In this document: positions 8,014 to 16,261 of the stretch, piece after piece
How positions within the stretch are numbered: the first letter of the stretch is position 1
How the letters are laid out: each line of letters opens with the position of its first letter
NCBI GenBank assembly: GCA_041287365.1
Contig: JBEULL010000033.1
Span: 1 to 64,000 of the forward strand
DNA: 64,000 nt
Source: JAQVIJ01 sp041287365
GTDB taxonomy: Bacteria > Desulfobacterota > Dissulfuribacteria > Dissulfuribacterales > DYLC01
Reading direction: 5' to 3'
Position numbers and translations under genes: made by a program
The notes under the pieces: model-generated
Told to the model about the DNA's origin: nothing
What the model saw: the letters and a program-made list of their open reading frames with translations, nothing else
The model's database searches: none

Positions 8014-8106
8014 ATGAACACAAAAGTATTGTGCGAAATACGAACCATGGCAGAAAATTCTAAAGACACAGATTGGAAAGACGCCCATAAAAAGGTCTAT
8101 AGATGA
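8014..8106 (+). CDS. Possible 30-residue leader peptide
   Basis: A short frame in the sigma-54 leader whose stop overlaps the start of the UspA-like gene as ATGA. The second half is hydrophilic (AENSKDTDWKDAHKK). A second ATG at 8047 gives 19 residues. No clear ribosome-binding site precedes either start. Translational coupling is possible, but the frame could also be chance. Confidence 0.3.
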   Translation: MNTKVLCEIRTMAENSKDTDWKDAHKKVYR

Positions 8107-8606
8107 GCACAGGGATTACCCTTATATTGGATGGTAGCAATTCAGATCTTTATTCCAGTCTTTACGCCACAGAGCTGGCAAAAAGGGTGGGGGCCGACAT
8201 ACATGCGGTAATTATTCCGGCATGGGAAGAATACAACGATACCAACAGAGACAGCGCCGCAAAAAAACTGCGTGTTGCAGACTCCATGGCGTCGTTAAAG
8301 ATGGTTATCCGTCTTGGTACATATAAACACATTAAAATATCTTCTTATATGATCGAAAATGACATTGAAGATGCCCTGGTAGAGTTTCTGAAACAACGGC
8401 GTATCTTCTGCCTGATTACAGGAGCCAGCGATGAGAATGCTGCAAAAGAAAAAAAAGAATGGTTGGATCGCCTTAAAATACGTTTAGCGCAACATGGCAA
8501 CTCTCATTTCAAACCCTTTTGGACATTGGTGGCCACTCCATGGAAAGACAGGGTTTATTACCATATGCTTGAAAAAATGGAATTATATAGACAAAAATTC
8601 AATTAA
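8103..8606 (+). CDS. UspA-like universal stress domain protein
   Basis: 167 residues with the alpha/beta Usp layout. It starts with GITLILDGSNSDLYSSLYATELAKRVGADIHAVII, continues with a middle ENDIEDALVEFLKQRRIFCLITGAS that matches the 'I.e.D.Iv.GS' part of Usp proteins, and ends in a charged helix. No complete G-2x-G-9x-G(S/T) ATP motif is seen, so it may not bind ATP. AAAAAGG precedes the ATG. It is the first sizeable gene after the sigma-54 promoter and is followed 16 bases later by the TauE/SafE permease. Its role is not known. Confidence 0.65.
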   Translation: MSTGITLILDGSNSDLYSSLYATELAKRVGADIHAVIIPAWEEYNDTNRDSAAKKLRVADSMASLKMVIRLGTYKHIKISSYMIENDIEDALVEFLKQRRIFCLITGASDENAAKEKKEWLDRLKIRLAQHGNSHFKPFWTLVATPWKDRVYYHMLEKMELYRQKFN

Positions 8607-8622
8607 AAAGGAGGGAGCTTAT

Positions 8623-9576
8623 ATGTATCTTTACTTACCTCTCGCACTGACAAGTGTTAACATCCTGGTGCCAGTAGGCTTGGGGCTACTGGTGGGTCTT
8701 CTTTCGGGTCTTTTCGGCGTAGGAGGCGGATTTCTCATGACGCCTCTACTCATGATGGTCGGCATACCGCCCACCATTGCAGCGGCCACTGACGCCAATC
8801 AGATCGTAGCGGCATCCGCCACGGGCACTCTGGCCCACTGGAGACTCGGCAATGTGGATTTCAAAATGGGTTTTCTGTTACTTGTCGGCGGTTTTACAGG
8901 CGGCGCTGTGGGCGTTCAACTGATCAAGGTATTAAAGGCGACTGGCGGAGCTGATTTTCTCATTAAAATGACCTACGTCGTCATGCTCGGCCTTGTGGGC
9001 ACATTCATGTTTTTTGAGAGCCTGAACGCCATGAGAAAGGCCAAGGCAGGCAGTGACAAGGCCCAAAAGACACAACAGCAGGCAACATCGGAAAAAAATG
9101 CAGGCGCCAAACCATCGAAGGGCTTTATGGGCGCATTACCCATACAGATATACTTTGAAAAATCCGGCGTGACCCATTCCGCTCTGGTGCCGGTAGGCCT
9201 TGGCGCCTTTGTGGGAATACTGGCAGCCATCATGGGTGTTGGAGGCGGATTCCTCATGGTACCCGTCATGATCTACCTTCTGAGAATGCCCATGCACGTA
9301 GTGGTTGGAACCAGTCTTTTTCAGATTATGTTCACCTGTGTGGAGGTAACATTCCTTCAGGCATACACAAACCACACAGTCGATTTTGTTCTGGCCATTC
9401 TACTGCTGCTCGGCTCCACCTTCGGCGCTCAAATCGGCACAAAGATCGGCAAAAAACTCCATGGCGACCAACTCAAGATATTGCTGGCTATTATCGTGCT
9501 TGCAGTGACGGTGAAGATCGTCTTGGAGCTTCTCATGGAGCCATCACTTCTTCTGGCATATAAAGGAGGGCACTAA
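8623..9576 (+). CDS. TauE/SafE-family sulfite/organosulfonate exporter-like permease
   Basis: 317 residues from ATG 8623 behind AAAGGAGGG. Two homologous halves each carry the family motif GxxxGLLxGxxGVGGGFLMxPxL (near 20-40 and again near 205-230). About eight transmembrane segments are predicted, split by a charged cytoplasmic loop (about 137-175, rich in Lys, Ala and Gln). Characterised members move sulfite, sulfoacetate or taurine-derived sulfur anions. It is followed 2 bases later by the TIGR02186 protein, a pairing I know from other proteobacteria. Substrate here is unproven. Confidence 0.9.
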   Translation: MYLYLPLALTSVNILVPVGLGLLVGLLSGLFGVGGGFLMTPLLMMVGIPPTIAAATDANQIVAASATGTLAHWRLGNVDFKMGFLLLVGGFTGGAVGVQLIKVLKATGGADFLIKMTYVVMLGLVGTFMFFESLNAMRKAKAGSDKAQKTQQQATSEKNAGAKPSKGFMGALPIQIYFEKSGVTHSALVPVGLGAFVGILAAIMGVGGGFLMVPVMIYLLRMPMHVVVGTSLFQIMFTCVEVTFLQAYTNHTVDFVLAILLLLGSTFGAQIGTKIGKKLHGDQLKILLAIIVLAVTVKIVLELLMEPSLLLAYKGGH

Positions 9577-9578
9577 TC

Positions 9579-10388
9579 ATGTCACAGACAAAATATCTAT
9601 ATGCAGCCGTAATCCTGCTGCTGGGGCTTCTCTTTATGGCAGACCACTCAAGAGCAGCGGAGCCGATGGATGCAGCATCATCGGGTATTGAGAAGGCGCC
9701 GGTAACCTGTGAGATCATCCCTGACGAGGTTTTCATAGATTCATTCTATCATGGAGCACAATTGAAGATTACGGGCAAAAGTGATGCCAACGACGAGATC
9801 ATCATCAAGATATCCTCGCCTCCCACGGAAAGCAGTCTGAAATTTATGGGCAAGGCAGCCGGTCTCTTCTGGATGAAGGTAGGAGACATGGAATTCAAAC
9901 CGGTGTCAAATGTCTATATGCTCTATACAACAGGTGCCATCAACAAGATCGCAAGTCCTGAGGAACGCATCAGAAGCCTGGTAGGATATGATGCCATCAA
10001 GGCTCAGGTAGAAATAACCAGTTCCAAGGGCCCTGTGGACAAAGACCGCTGGTTCAATGAATTTATAAAATTCAAGGAAAAAGACAAGGTTTATGGCATT
10101 CACGAGGGCACTGTTGTAAAAGATGGAAAGGGCGGCTTCTCAGCGACCGTGGATTGGCCTTACCAGGCACCCCCCGGTGAATATAAGGTGGATGTTCTTG
10201 CCATTCGGGACGGCAGGGTCTATGCTGAAGCATCTCAGAAACTTGTTGTCAAGACATCGGGCATGATAACCCTGTTGTCAGACCTTGCATTTAAAAATCC
10301 AGCCCTATATGGTGTAATAGCCATTGTGATAGCCGTGCTTGCTGGCCTTGGCGTAGGCATAGTATTCAAAGGCGGTGGAGGCCATTAA
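9579..10388 (+). CDS. TIGR02186 / Alph_Pro_TM family transmembrane protein
   Basis: 269 residues. A signal peptide (1-26, ending SRA-AEP) is followed by a periplasmic beta-rich domain with the family's IPDEVFIDSFYHGAQLKITG start, PGEYKVDVLAIRDG and one C-terminal transmembrane helix (about 243-262) with a Gly-rich end. The family is of unknown function and tends to sit beside TauE/SafE permeases, suggesting a periplasmic partner of the exporter. The start is supported by the 2-base gap to the permease gene. Confidence 0.85.
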   Translation: MSQTKYLYAAVILLLGLLFMADHSRAAEPMDAASSGIEKAPVTCEIIPDEVFIDSFYHGAQLKITGKSDANDEIIIKISSPPTESSLKFMGKAAGLFWMKVGDMEFKPVSNVYMLYTTGAINKIASPEERIRSLVGYDAIKAQVEITSSKGPVDKDRWFNEFIKFKEKDKVYGIHEGTVVKDGKGGFSATVDWPYQAPPGEYKVDVLAIRDGRVYAEASQKLVVKTSGMITLLSDLAFKNPALYGVIAIVIAVLAGLGVGIVFKGGGGH

Positions 10389-10410
10389 AATCTAAGGAGG
10401 AATACTCCGT

Positions 10411-12996
10411 TTGAATATCCTTAACAGCCTGAAACATATCTTTGGCGGTGGCAAGACAGAAGGCGAATCAGCCCCCCTTCCGGCGGCCACCGCCTTTGAG
10501 CGTTTTAGAGATGTCCTTCGTTGCAACAACAGCGCCCTTGAATTGATTGCCGATCTCGGAGAAAAGCTAAGCGGTGATTACATCTTTGACAGACAATATA
10601 TATACAATACCATGGAAGGCCTCGAAAAGGCCGTGTTGCAATCCGTTCATGCCCTGAATGCACTTTGTAACAACAAATATCAAATATTATACTCTACATA
10701 CGACCGCCTTACCATGCGCCTGAATACGGTCATGGAAAACAGGGAGGACAGGGACGGCGTTCCGGTCATCAATATTGCAGGCACATCCCGCTCTCATTAC
10801 ATCATAATGGGTGGGAAAAATGCCCATCTCTCCCAGATGCTCCACGAACTGAACCTCAAGATTCCGGAAGGTTTTATCCTGACCACCAGGGCATACCACG
10901 ATCTCATAGATCACAACGGCCTGCGTGAGACCTTGAATGCCTTTGAGACCGCCATGGAGGCATCAGACTGTACTGTTGAAACCCTGGAGCCATTGAGACA
11001 CTCGCTTGAACAGGGCATTCATAATGCCCAGCCGCCAGACGGACTTCTATCCGCCATCGCTGAAGAATTAAAAAATCTGCAAAGCGTATTTGGAGAAGAT
11101 TTGAGGCTTGCAATCAGAAGCAGCGCCCAGGAAGAGGATATGTATTTCTCCTTTGCAGGACAGTTCAAGACCATTCTGAATGTGTCTTCAACGCCTATGG
11201 CTGTATTCAAGGCCTATCTGCAGGTAGTGGCCAGTCTCTTCAGCCCGAAGGCATTGCGCTACCGACTGCGGGTATTTCCTGGCGAGGGACATATGTCCAT
11301 AGCTGCAGGCTGTTACCGAATGGTGGAATCCAATGCAAGCGGCGTAATTTATACCATTGATCCAGCTGACCCAGGCAGCGACGCCATGATCATTGTATCC
11401 ACATGGGGCCAGGGAGAGGCTATCGTGGAGGGCCGGGTGCCTGTGGACACATTCCATGTTCAAAAAAAGCCGCCCTATTCTGTAGTGAGTCAGAACATCT
11501 CCCACAAAAATACAGGTCTGTATCCCAAGGAGGAGGGTGAACTGAGTGAATCGGCTATTCCTCTGGAATTACGAAATCAACCAAGCCTTACGGCGTCACA
11601 GATAGAGAGACTTGCCTCTTATGCCATGCAGATCGAGATATATTATAAACGGCCTCAGGACATAGAATGGGCCATAGATCGAAATGGAGACATCTACATC
11701 CTTCAGGCTCGACACCTTGTAATACCAGCGACGGCAGGTAATAAAGGTTCCCTGGCCGATGCCCTCAAAAAATATGAACTCATAGTGTCTGATAGTGGAT
11801 CGGTAGCCCAACAAGGGATTGGAACAGGTCAGGTACACATTGTTGACACCATCTCCGACTTGAATGTATTTCCTGATGGTGCTGTATTAGTCAGCAAGAG
11901 GGATTCCTCGAACTTCATTCGAGTAATGCACAAGACAGCAGCCATAGTAACGGAAATCGGTACGCCGGTAAGTCACATGGCCACATTATGCAGGGAATTT
12001 CAGGTCCCATGCCTCGTAAATGTAACAGACATTCTTACCAAGGTGTCGGACGGTATGGAGATCACTGTGGATGCAGAGGACCGAAGAATCTATAAAGGTC
12101 GAGTGGTGGAACTCTTGGCATTCAAGACCGCAACAGACCTGAATATCAGCGCCACCAAGGAATTCAGACTGCTCAAACGTCTGCTGGACAATGTCTCCTC
12201 ACTGAAACTCGTAGATCCGTTGATGGATGAGTTTACACCCGAGGCGTGTGAAACATATCATGATCTACTGCGTTTTATACATGAAAAGGCGGTGGCTCAA
12301 ATGGTGGAAATGGGCAAGGACGAAAGACGACTTTTAAAGGATTATCGTGCGGTGCATCTGGACCTCCCCATTCCCACAGGCATACTTTTGATCGATCTGG
12401 GCGGCGGCATAGATGCAACGGTAACGGGCGACAAAGTCACCTTTACAGCCGTAACATCGGAACCACTGAAGGCCATACTTGAAGGCATGCTTTTTCCGGG
12501 CGTATGGCACACCAAGGCCGCAAACGTAAGTTTCGGTGACCTGATCACAAGTATCGTAAATGTACCAACGGATGCATTAGCCGGACAATATTCCGGACAC
12601 AATATAGCGATAATCAGCAAGGGCTATCTGAACCTGAGTCTGAGATTCGGATACCATTTCAATATCATAGACGCCTATTGCAGCGACATGACAAGAGACA
12701 ACCATATATATTTCCGTTTTCTGGGCGGTGCCACAGATATCACCAAACGATCCAGACGGGCTCGAATGATCGCCATCATACTTGAAGCATTCGGCTTCAA
12801 TGTGGCCAGCAAAGGCGATATAGTTACAGGACGTTCAGGCAATATGCCCAAGTCGGAAATCATTCGAACCCTTAACATTCTTGGCAGAATAGTAGGATTT
12901 ACAAGACAACTGGACGTCCAGATGGACAGCGACGCACAAGTCGAAAGATATGCTGAGGCGTTTCTCATGGGCGATTATGAAATAATCGGCAGATAG
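10411..12996 (+). CDS. PPDK/PEP-synthase-like phosphotransferase with novel C-terminal domain (paralogue A)
   Basis: 861 residues from TTG 10411 behind AAGGAGG. An N-terminal helical region (about 28-110) is followed by a PPDK_N ATP-grasp domain (about 130-440) with K136 (GGKN), R236 (IRSSAQEED...SFAGQ), E419 (QDIEW) and Q432 (ILQAR). A swivelling phosphohistidine domain (about 455-565) carries H522 in TEIGTPVSHMA. The PEP/pyruvate TIM barrel of true PEP synthase is absent. In its place is an unrecognised domain (about 585-861) with HDLLRFIHEK, LIDLGGG, a RFGYHF segment and IYFRFLGG, shared with three other proteins in this window. Expected chemistry is ATP-dependent phosphorylation of the His and transfer to an unknown acceptor. 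Common annotation as PEP synthase would be misleading. Confidence 0.9.
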   Translation: MNILNSLKHIFGGGKTEGESAPLPAATAFERFRDVLRCNNSALELIADLGEKLSGDYIFDRQYIYNTMEGLEKAVLQSVHALNALCNNKYQILYSTYDRLTMRLNTVMENREDRDGVPVINIAGTSRSHYIIMGGKNAHLSQMLHELNLKIPEGFILTTRAYHDLIDHNGLRETLNAFETAMEASDCTVETLEPLRHSLEQGIHNAQPPDGLLSAIAEELKNLQSVFGEDLRLAIRSSAQEEDMYFSFAGQFKTILNVSSTPMAVFKAYLQVVASLFSPKALRYRLRVFPGEGHMSIAAGCYRMVESNASGVIYTIDPADPGSDAMIIVSTWGQGEAIVEGRVPVDTFHVQKKPPYSVVSQNISHKNTGLYPKEEGELSESAIPLELRNQPSLTASQIERLASYAMQIEIYYKRPQDIEWAIDRNGDIYILQARHLVIPATAGNKGSLADALKKYELIVSDSGSVAQQGIGTGQVHIVDTISDLNVFPDGAVLVSKRDSSNFIRVMHKTAAIVTEIGTPVSHMATLCREFQVPCLVNVTDILTKVSDGMEITVDAEDRRIYKGRVVELLAFKTATDLNISATKEFRLLKRLLDNVSSLKLVDPLMDEFTPEACETYHDLLRFIHEKAVAQMVEMGKDERRLLKDYRAVHLDLPIPTGILLIDLGGGIDATVTGDKVTFTAVTSEPLKAILEGMLFPGVWHTKAANVSFGDLITSIVNVPTDALAGQYSGHNIAIISKGYLNLSLRFGYHFNIIDAYCSDMTRDNHIYFRFLGGATDITKRSRRARMIAIILEAFGFNVASKGDIVTGRSGNMPKSEIIRTLNILGRIVGFTRQLDVQMDSDAQVERYAEAFLMGDYEIIGR

Positions 12997-13011
12997 CAAG
13001 GAGAATAAATT

Positions 13012-13410
13012 ATGGCAGATCAAACAATAAAATTATTAGTAATAGATGACGAACCTATCGTAGGTAAAAGATTGAAACAGGCGTTCATGAAAATGGGCAT
13101 TGAAGTTGAAACCTTTACAGATCCAATAGAGGCGATGAACGCAATCAAGCAAAAAACTTTTGACATAGTAGTAACGGATCTAAAGATGGAAGGCATGGAT
13201 GGAATGACTATACTGGAACGGGTACAAAAGCTCAATCCAAAAGCGAAGGTCATAATAATAACAGGTTACGCACAAGTAGATACCGCCTCGGAAGCTTTCA
13301 GAAAAGGTGTATTCGATTTTATCCCTAAACCATTCCGTTTGGAAGAATTAAAAAATGTCATACTAAGGGCAATGTCAGGCACATTATCAGAAAATAATAA
13401 AAGCACATAG
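13012..13410 (+). CDS. Stand-alone CheY-like response regulator receiver
   Basis: 132 residues forming one receiver domain. The acidic pair is in IDDEP, the phospho-acceptor Asp in VVTDLKMEGMDG (about residue 57), Thr in IITGYA and Lys in FIPKPF. There is no output domain, so it would act by protein contact or in a relay. It lies 15 bases after dikinase-like paralogue A and 23 bases before the kinase start. This gene and the front of the kinase are noticeably more AT-rich than the neighbours. Confidence 0.93.
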   Translation: MADQTIKLLVIDDEPIVGKRLKQAFMKMGIEVETFTDPIEAMNAIKQKTFDIVVTDLKMEGMDGMTILERVQKLNPKAKVIIITGYAQVDTASEAFRKGVFDFIPKPFRLEELKNVILRAMSGTLSENNKST

Positions 13411-13433
13411 CGATATAAATGAGGAATAATATC

Positions 13434-14864
13434 TTGCTTATTTCTTTTGCACTTAGAACCATCTATGGGAAACTGATACTAAGTTTTTTCATTATATGTA
13501 TAATAAGCGGCTTAGCCGCAATTGCCGCTATTTATTCGCTATATAAAGTAGAAGACAAAATAAGCATCATAGAGTCATTTTATGAAATAAATCAGAGAAT
13601 CCTCGAGGTCAGATCGTCCGAAAAAAATTTTCTATTATACGAAAACAAAAACGAATTGATATCAACCATTGATAAATTAAATGAAATAAAAACTGCAATA
13701 AATACATTAGAAACTTCTGGCATAATAATTCATCAAAATCATAATATCAAAAATTGCAAAACGGAATTCGAAAATTATTATGACTTGATTCACCAACTGA
13801 TTCGTAAAGATTACAGTGAAATAGACTTCAATAATCTTAAGATCAATCTACGAGCATATGGACATGATTTTATGAACTGTGCCATGTCAATGGACAGCAT
13901 GGTAAAACAACAGATTGAAAGGGAATCCAGAAATTATAAGGCAATAGCGTTTATTCTGATCATTATCATTCTACCTATATGCGCCATGATTGGCGTATTT
14001 CTGGCAAAATGGATCATGACTCCATTACAACAAATTAGAAAAGATATAGCTCAAGTGATGCGGGGTAAATTATCATATATACCTATTGAACCTACTAAAA
14101 AATTATGTGTGGAATGCGCTGAACTGATAGATGCGCTCAACAAGATGTTGCAGGCATTAGAAGACAAACACCAGCAACTCATACAGGCCGAAAAGCTCAT
14201 GGCCCTCGGCAAGGTGACCGCAGGTATAGCCCACGAAATCAACAACCCGTTAAACAATATCTCTCTTACAGCCGAAATTCTCATGGAAGACATCTCCAAT
14301 ATGGACTGTGACGAACGTCGCGGCATGATTCATGACATCATCGTGCAGGTGGACAGGGCGAGAGAGATCGTGCGCAATCTTCTGGACTTCTCACGGGCAC
14401 GAAAACCTACTGAATGGAACAAGTTGGAGCTTGGGGAACTCATGAACAATACCCTCGGGCTGTTGAAAAATCAGATACGCCTCAGCAGCGTAGAGACAAC
14501 CCTGAACCTGCCGAAAGACCCTGTAACCATAATGGGCAACCCCAGCCAGCTGCAACAGGTCTTCGTAAATATTATTCTGAACGCATTACAGGCCATGAAA
14601 GACGGCGGCAAACTAATTATCTCCATTCAGGCCGTTACCGAAAAAGATAAGGCCGTAATAGAGATATCGGACACAGGCCCAGGAATGCCACATGCCGTCA
14701 TGGAACACATATTCGAACCATTTTTCACCACAAAACCTGATGGCACAGGCCTCGGGCTTTCAGTCAGTTACGGCATCGTCAAGGAACATAAAGGCGATAT
14801 ACAGGTCATCAGTGAACCAGGCCAAGGCACCACATTCAGGCTTGAATTTCCACTGTGGCTATGA
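13434..14864 (+). CDS. Membrane sensor histidine kinase (HAMP, HisKA, HATPase)
   Basis: 476 residues if started at TTG 13434, which has GAGG nine bases ahead. An ATG at 13419 is in frame but lacks a ribosome site. A transmembrane helix (about 10-35), a periplasmic sensor of about 135 residues rich in Asn/Ile/Lys, and a second helix (about 170-190) precede HAMP (TPLQQIRKDIAQVM) and the phospho-acceptor His in GIAHEINNPLNN. An ATPase domain follows with N-box NIILNALQAM, DTGPGMP and GTGLGLS. The layout is that of NtrB/ZraS-like kinases. The NtrC-type regulator 12 bases downstream is the likely partner, and the lone receiver upstream may be a second target. Confidence 0.93.
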   Translation: MLISFALRTIYGKLILSFFIICIISGLAAIAAIYSLYKVEDKISIIESFYEINQRILEVRSSEKNFLLYENKNELISTIDKLNEIKTAINTLETSGIIIHQNHNIKNCKTEFENYYDLIHQLIRKDYSEIDFNNLKINLRAYGHDFMNCAMSMDSMVKQQIERESRNYKAIAFILIIIILPICAMIGVFLAKWIMTPLQQIRKDIAQVMRGKLSYIPIEPTKKLCVECAELIDALNKMLQALEDKHQQLIQAEKLMALGKVTAGIAHEINNPLNNISLTAEILMEDISNMDCDERRGMIHDIIVQVDRAREIVRNLLDFSRARKPTEWNKLELGELMNNTLGLLKNQIRLSSVETTLNLPKDPVTIMGNPSQLQQVFVNIILNALQAMKDGGKLIISIQAVTEKDKAVIEISDTGPGMPHAVMEHIFEPFFTTKPDGTGLGLSVSYGIVKEHKGDIQVISEPGQGTTFRLEFPLWL

Positions 14865-14876
14865 TATCGGATTATT

Positions 14877-16256
14877 ATGAATGAATTCACAGGCGCACAG
14901 ATCGTTATCATAGATGATGAACCCATTACCGTTCAAAGGCTATCACATGCCTTCAAAAAGGACGGCTATATAGTCGAAGGATTTGTATCCGCAAAAGACG
15001 CCCTAAATGCCATCGCGGCAAGCAAGCCCCATATAATCATCACCGATGTGAGATTACAGGATGCAGACGGTGTGGAACTCATAAAGCAGATACAGACCAT
15101 TGCACCCGAGGCAGCCGTCATAGTCATAACAGGCTATGCATCCCTTGAACAGGCCGTAGAGGCCACAAAAAAAGGGGCCTTTCACTATCTTGCAAAACCT
15201 CTGCAGCTCGAACAGCTACGAGCCGTTGTAAAGGAAGCACTGGAGCACGTGAGAGAAAACCTGCGCAAGGACAAACTCGAACAGCAGCTTCGAAAAGCCA
15301 ATGCCTATGTGGGGATCATCGGCACATCCCCTGCCATGCGTCAGATATTCAAAACCATAGAGCAGGTTGCCGCCGTGGACTGCAATGTCCTCATTCAGGG
15401 CGAGAGCGGCACCGGCAAAGAACTGGTAGCAAAGGCCATTCACGCCAAAAGCCCACGGGCCCAGAATCCCTTTGTTTCCTTCAACTGTGGTGCGTTTTCC
15501 GAGGACCTGGTCACCAACGAACTGTTCGGGCACGAAAAAGAGGCCTTCACCGGCGCTGTCACCACAAAGCTCGGGCTGCTGGAAACAGCCAACGGAGGCA
15601 CGGTATTTCTTGACGAAGTAGGGGAAATGCCCCTTTCCATGCAGGTCAAGCTGCTCAGAGTGCTTCAGGAACGGGTCTTTTATCGAGTCGGCGGCGTCCG
15701 CCCCATTGAACTCGATGTCCGCTTCATCTCAGCCACCAATCGGAATATCTCCACGCTGATAGAAAACAATGAATTCCGCAAAGACCTTTTTTACCGGCTC
15801 AATGTGGTAACCGTCGAAATACCACCCCTCAGAGATAGAACCGAGGACATACCGTTGTTGATAAATCACTTCACTGAAAAGGCTACACAAAAATTCGGCA
15901 GAAATATTAAAAAAATCACACAGGAGTTTCTGACTCCCCTTGAAGCCTATCCATTTCCAGGAAATGTTAGGGAACTTGAAAATATCATTGAACGGGCCGT
16001 TGTTTTGAACAAAGACGGAGTCCTCGGCATAAATGACCTTCCACCCGACATATCATGCGCCGCTGAAGATGATTATGAACCAAACGCTGATGGCTACAGC
16101 CTAAAACACCTGGAAAAAGACCATATCATGAGTGTATATCAAAGAACGGGTTATAACCAGAGCGAAACGGCCAAGATACTCGGCATATCGAGAACCACCC
16201 TCTGGAGAAAGCTGCGCGACATGAAACTACTGAACAAAACAGAAGAAAAAACCTAA
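14877..16256 (+). CDS. NtrC-family sigma-54 response regulator
   Basis: 459 residues. The receiver domain (1-120) has IDDEP, the Asp in IITDVRLQDADG and the Lys in YLAKPLQ. The AAA+ domain (about 145-370) has Walker A GESGTGKE and Walker B TVFLDEVGEM. The sigma-54 contact loop reads EAFTGA instead of the usual GAFTGA, while the essential Thr is kept. A Fis-type helix-turn-helix (about 415-455) ends the protein. It is the natural activator of the sigma-54 promoter at 7926 and forms a two-component pair with the kinase just upstream. Confidence 0.95.
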   Translation: MNEFTGAQIVIIDDEPITVQRLSHAFKKDGYIVEGFVSAKDALNAIAASKPHIIITDVRLQDADGVELIKQIQTIAPEAAVIVITGYASLEQAVEATKKGAFHYLAKPLQLEQLRAVVKEALEHVRENLRKDKLEQQLRKANAYVGIIGTSPAMRQIFKTIEQVAAVDCNVLIQGESGTGKELVAKAIHAKSPRAQNPFVSFNCGAFSEDLVTNELFGHEKEAFTGAVTTKLGLLETANGGTVFLDEVGEMPLSMQVKLLRVLQERVFYRVGGVRPIELDVRFISATNRNISTLIENNEFRKDLFYRLNVVTVEIPPLRDRTEDIPLLINHFTEKATQKFGRNIKKITQEFLTPLEAYPFPGNVRELENIIERAVVLNKDGVLGINDLPPDISCAAEDDYEPNADGYSLKHLEKDHIMSVYQRTGYNQSETAKILGISRTTLWRKLRDMKLLNKTEEKT

Positions 16257-16261
16257 AACTC

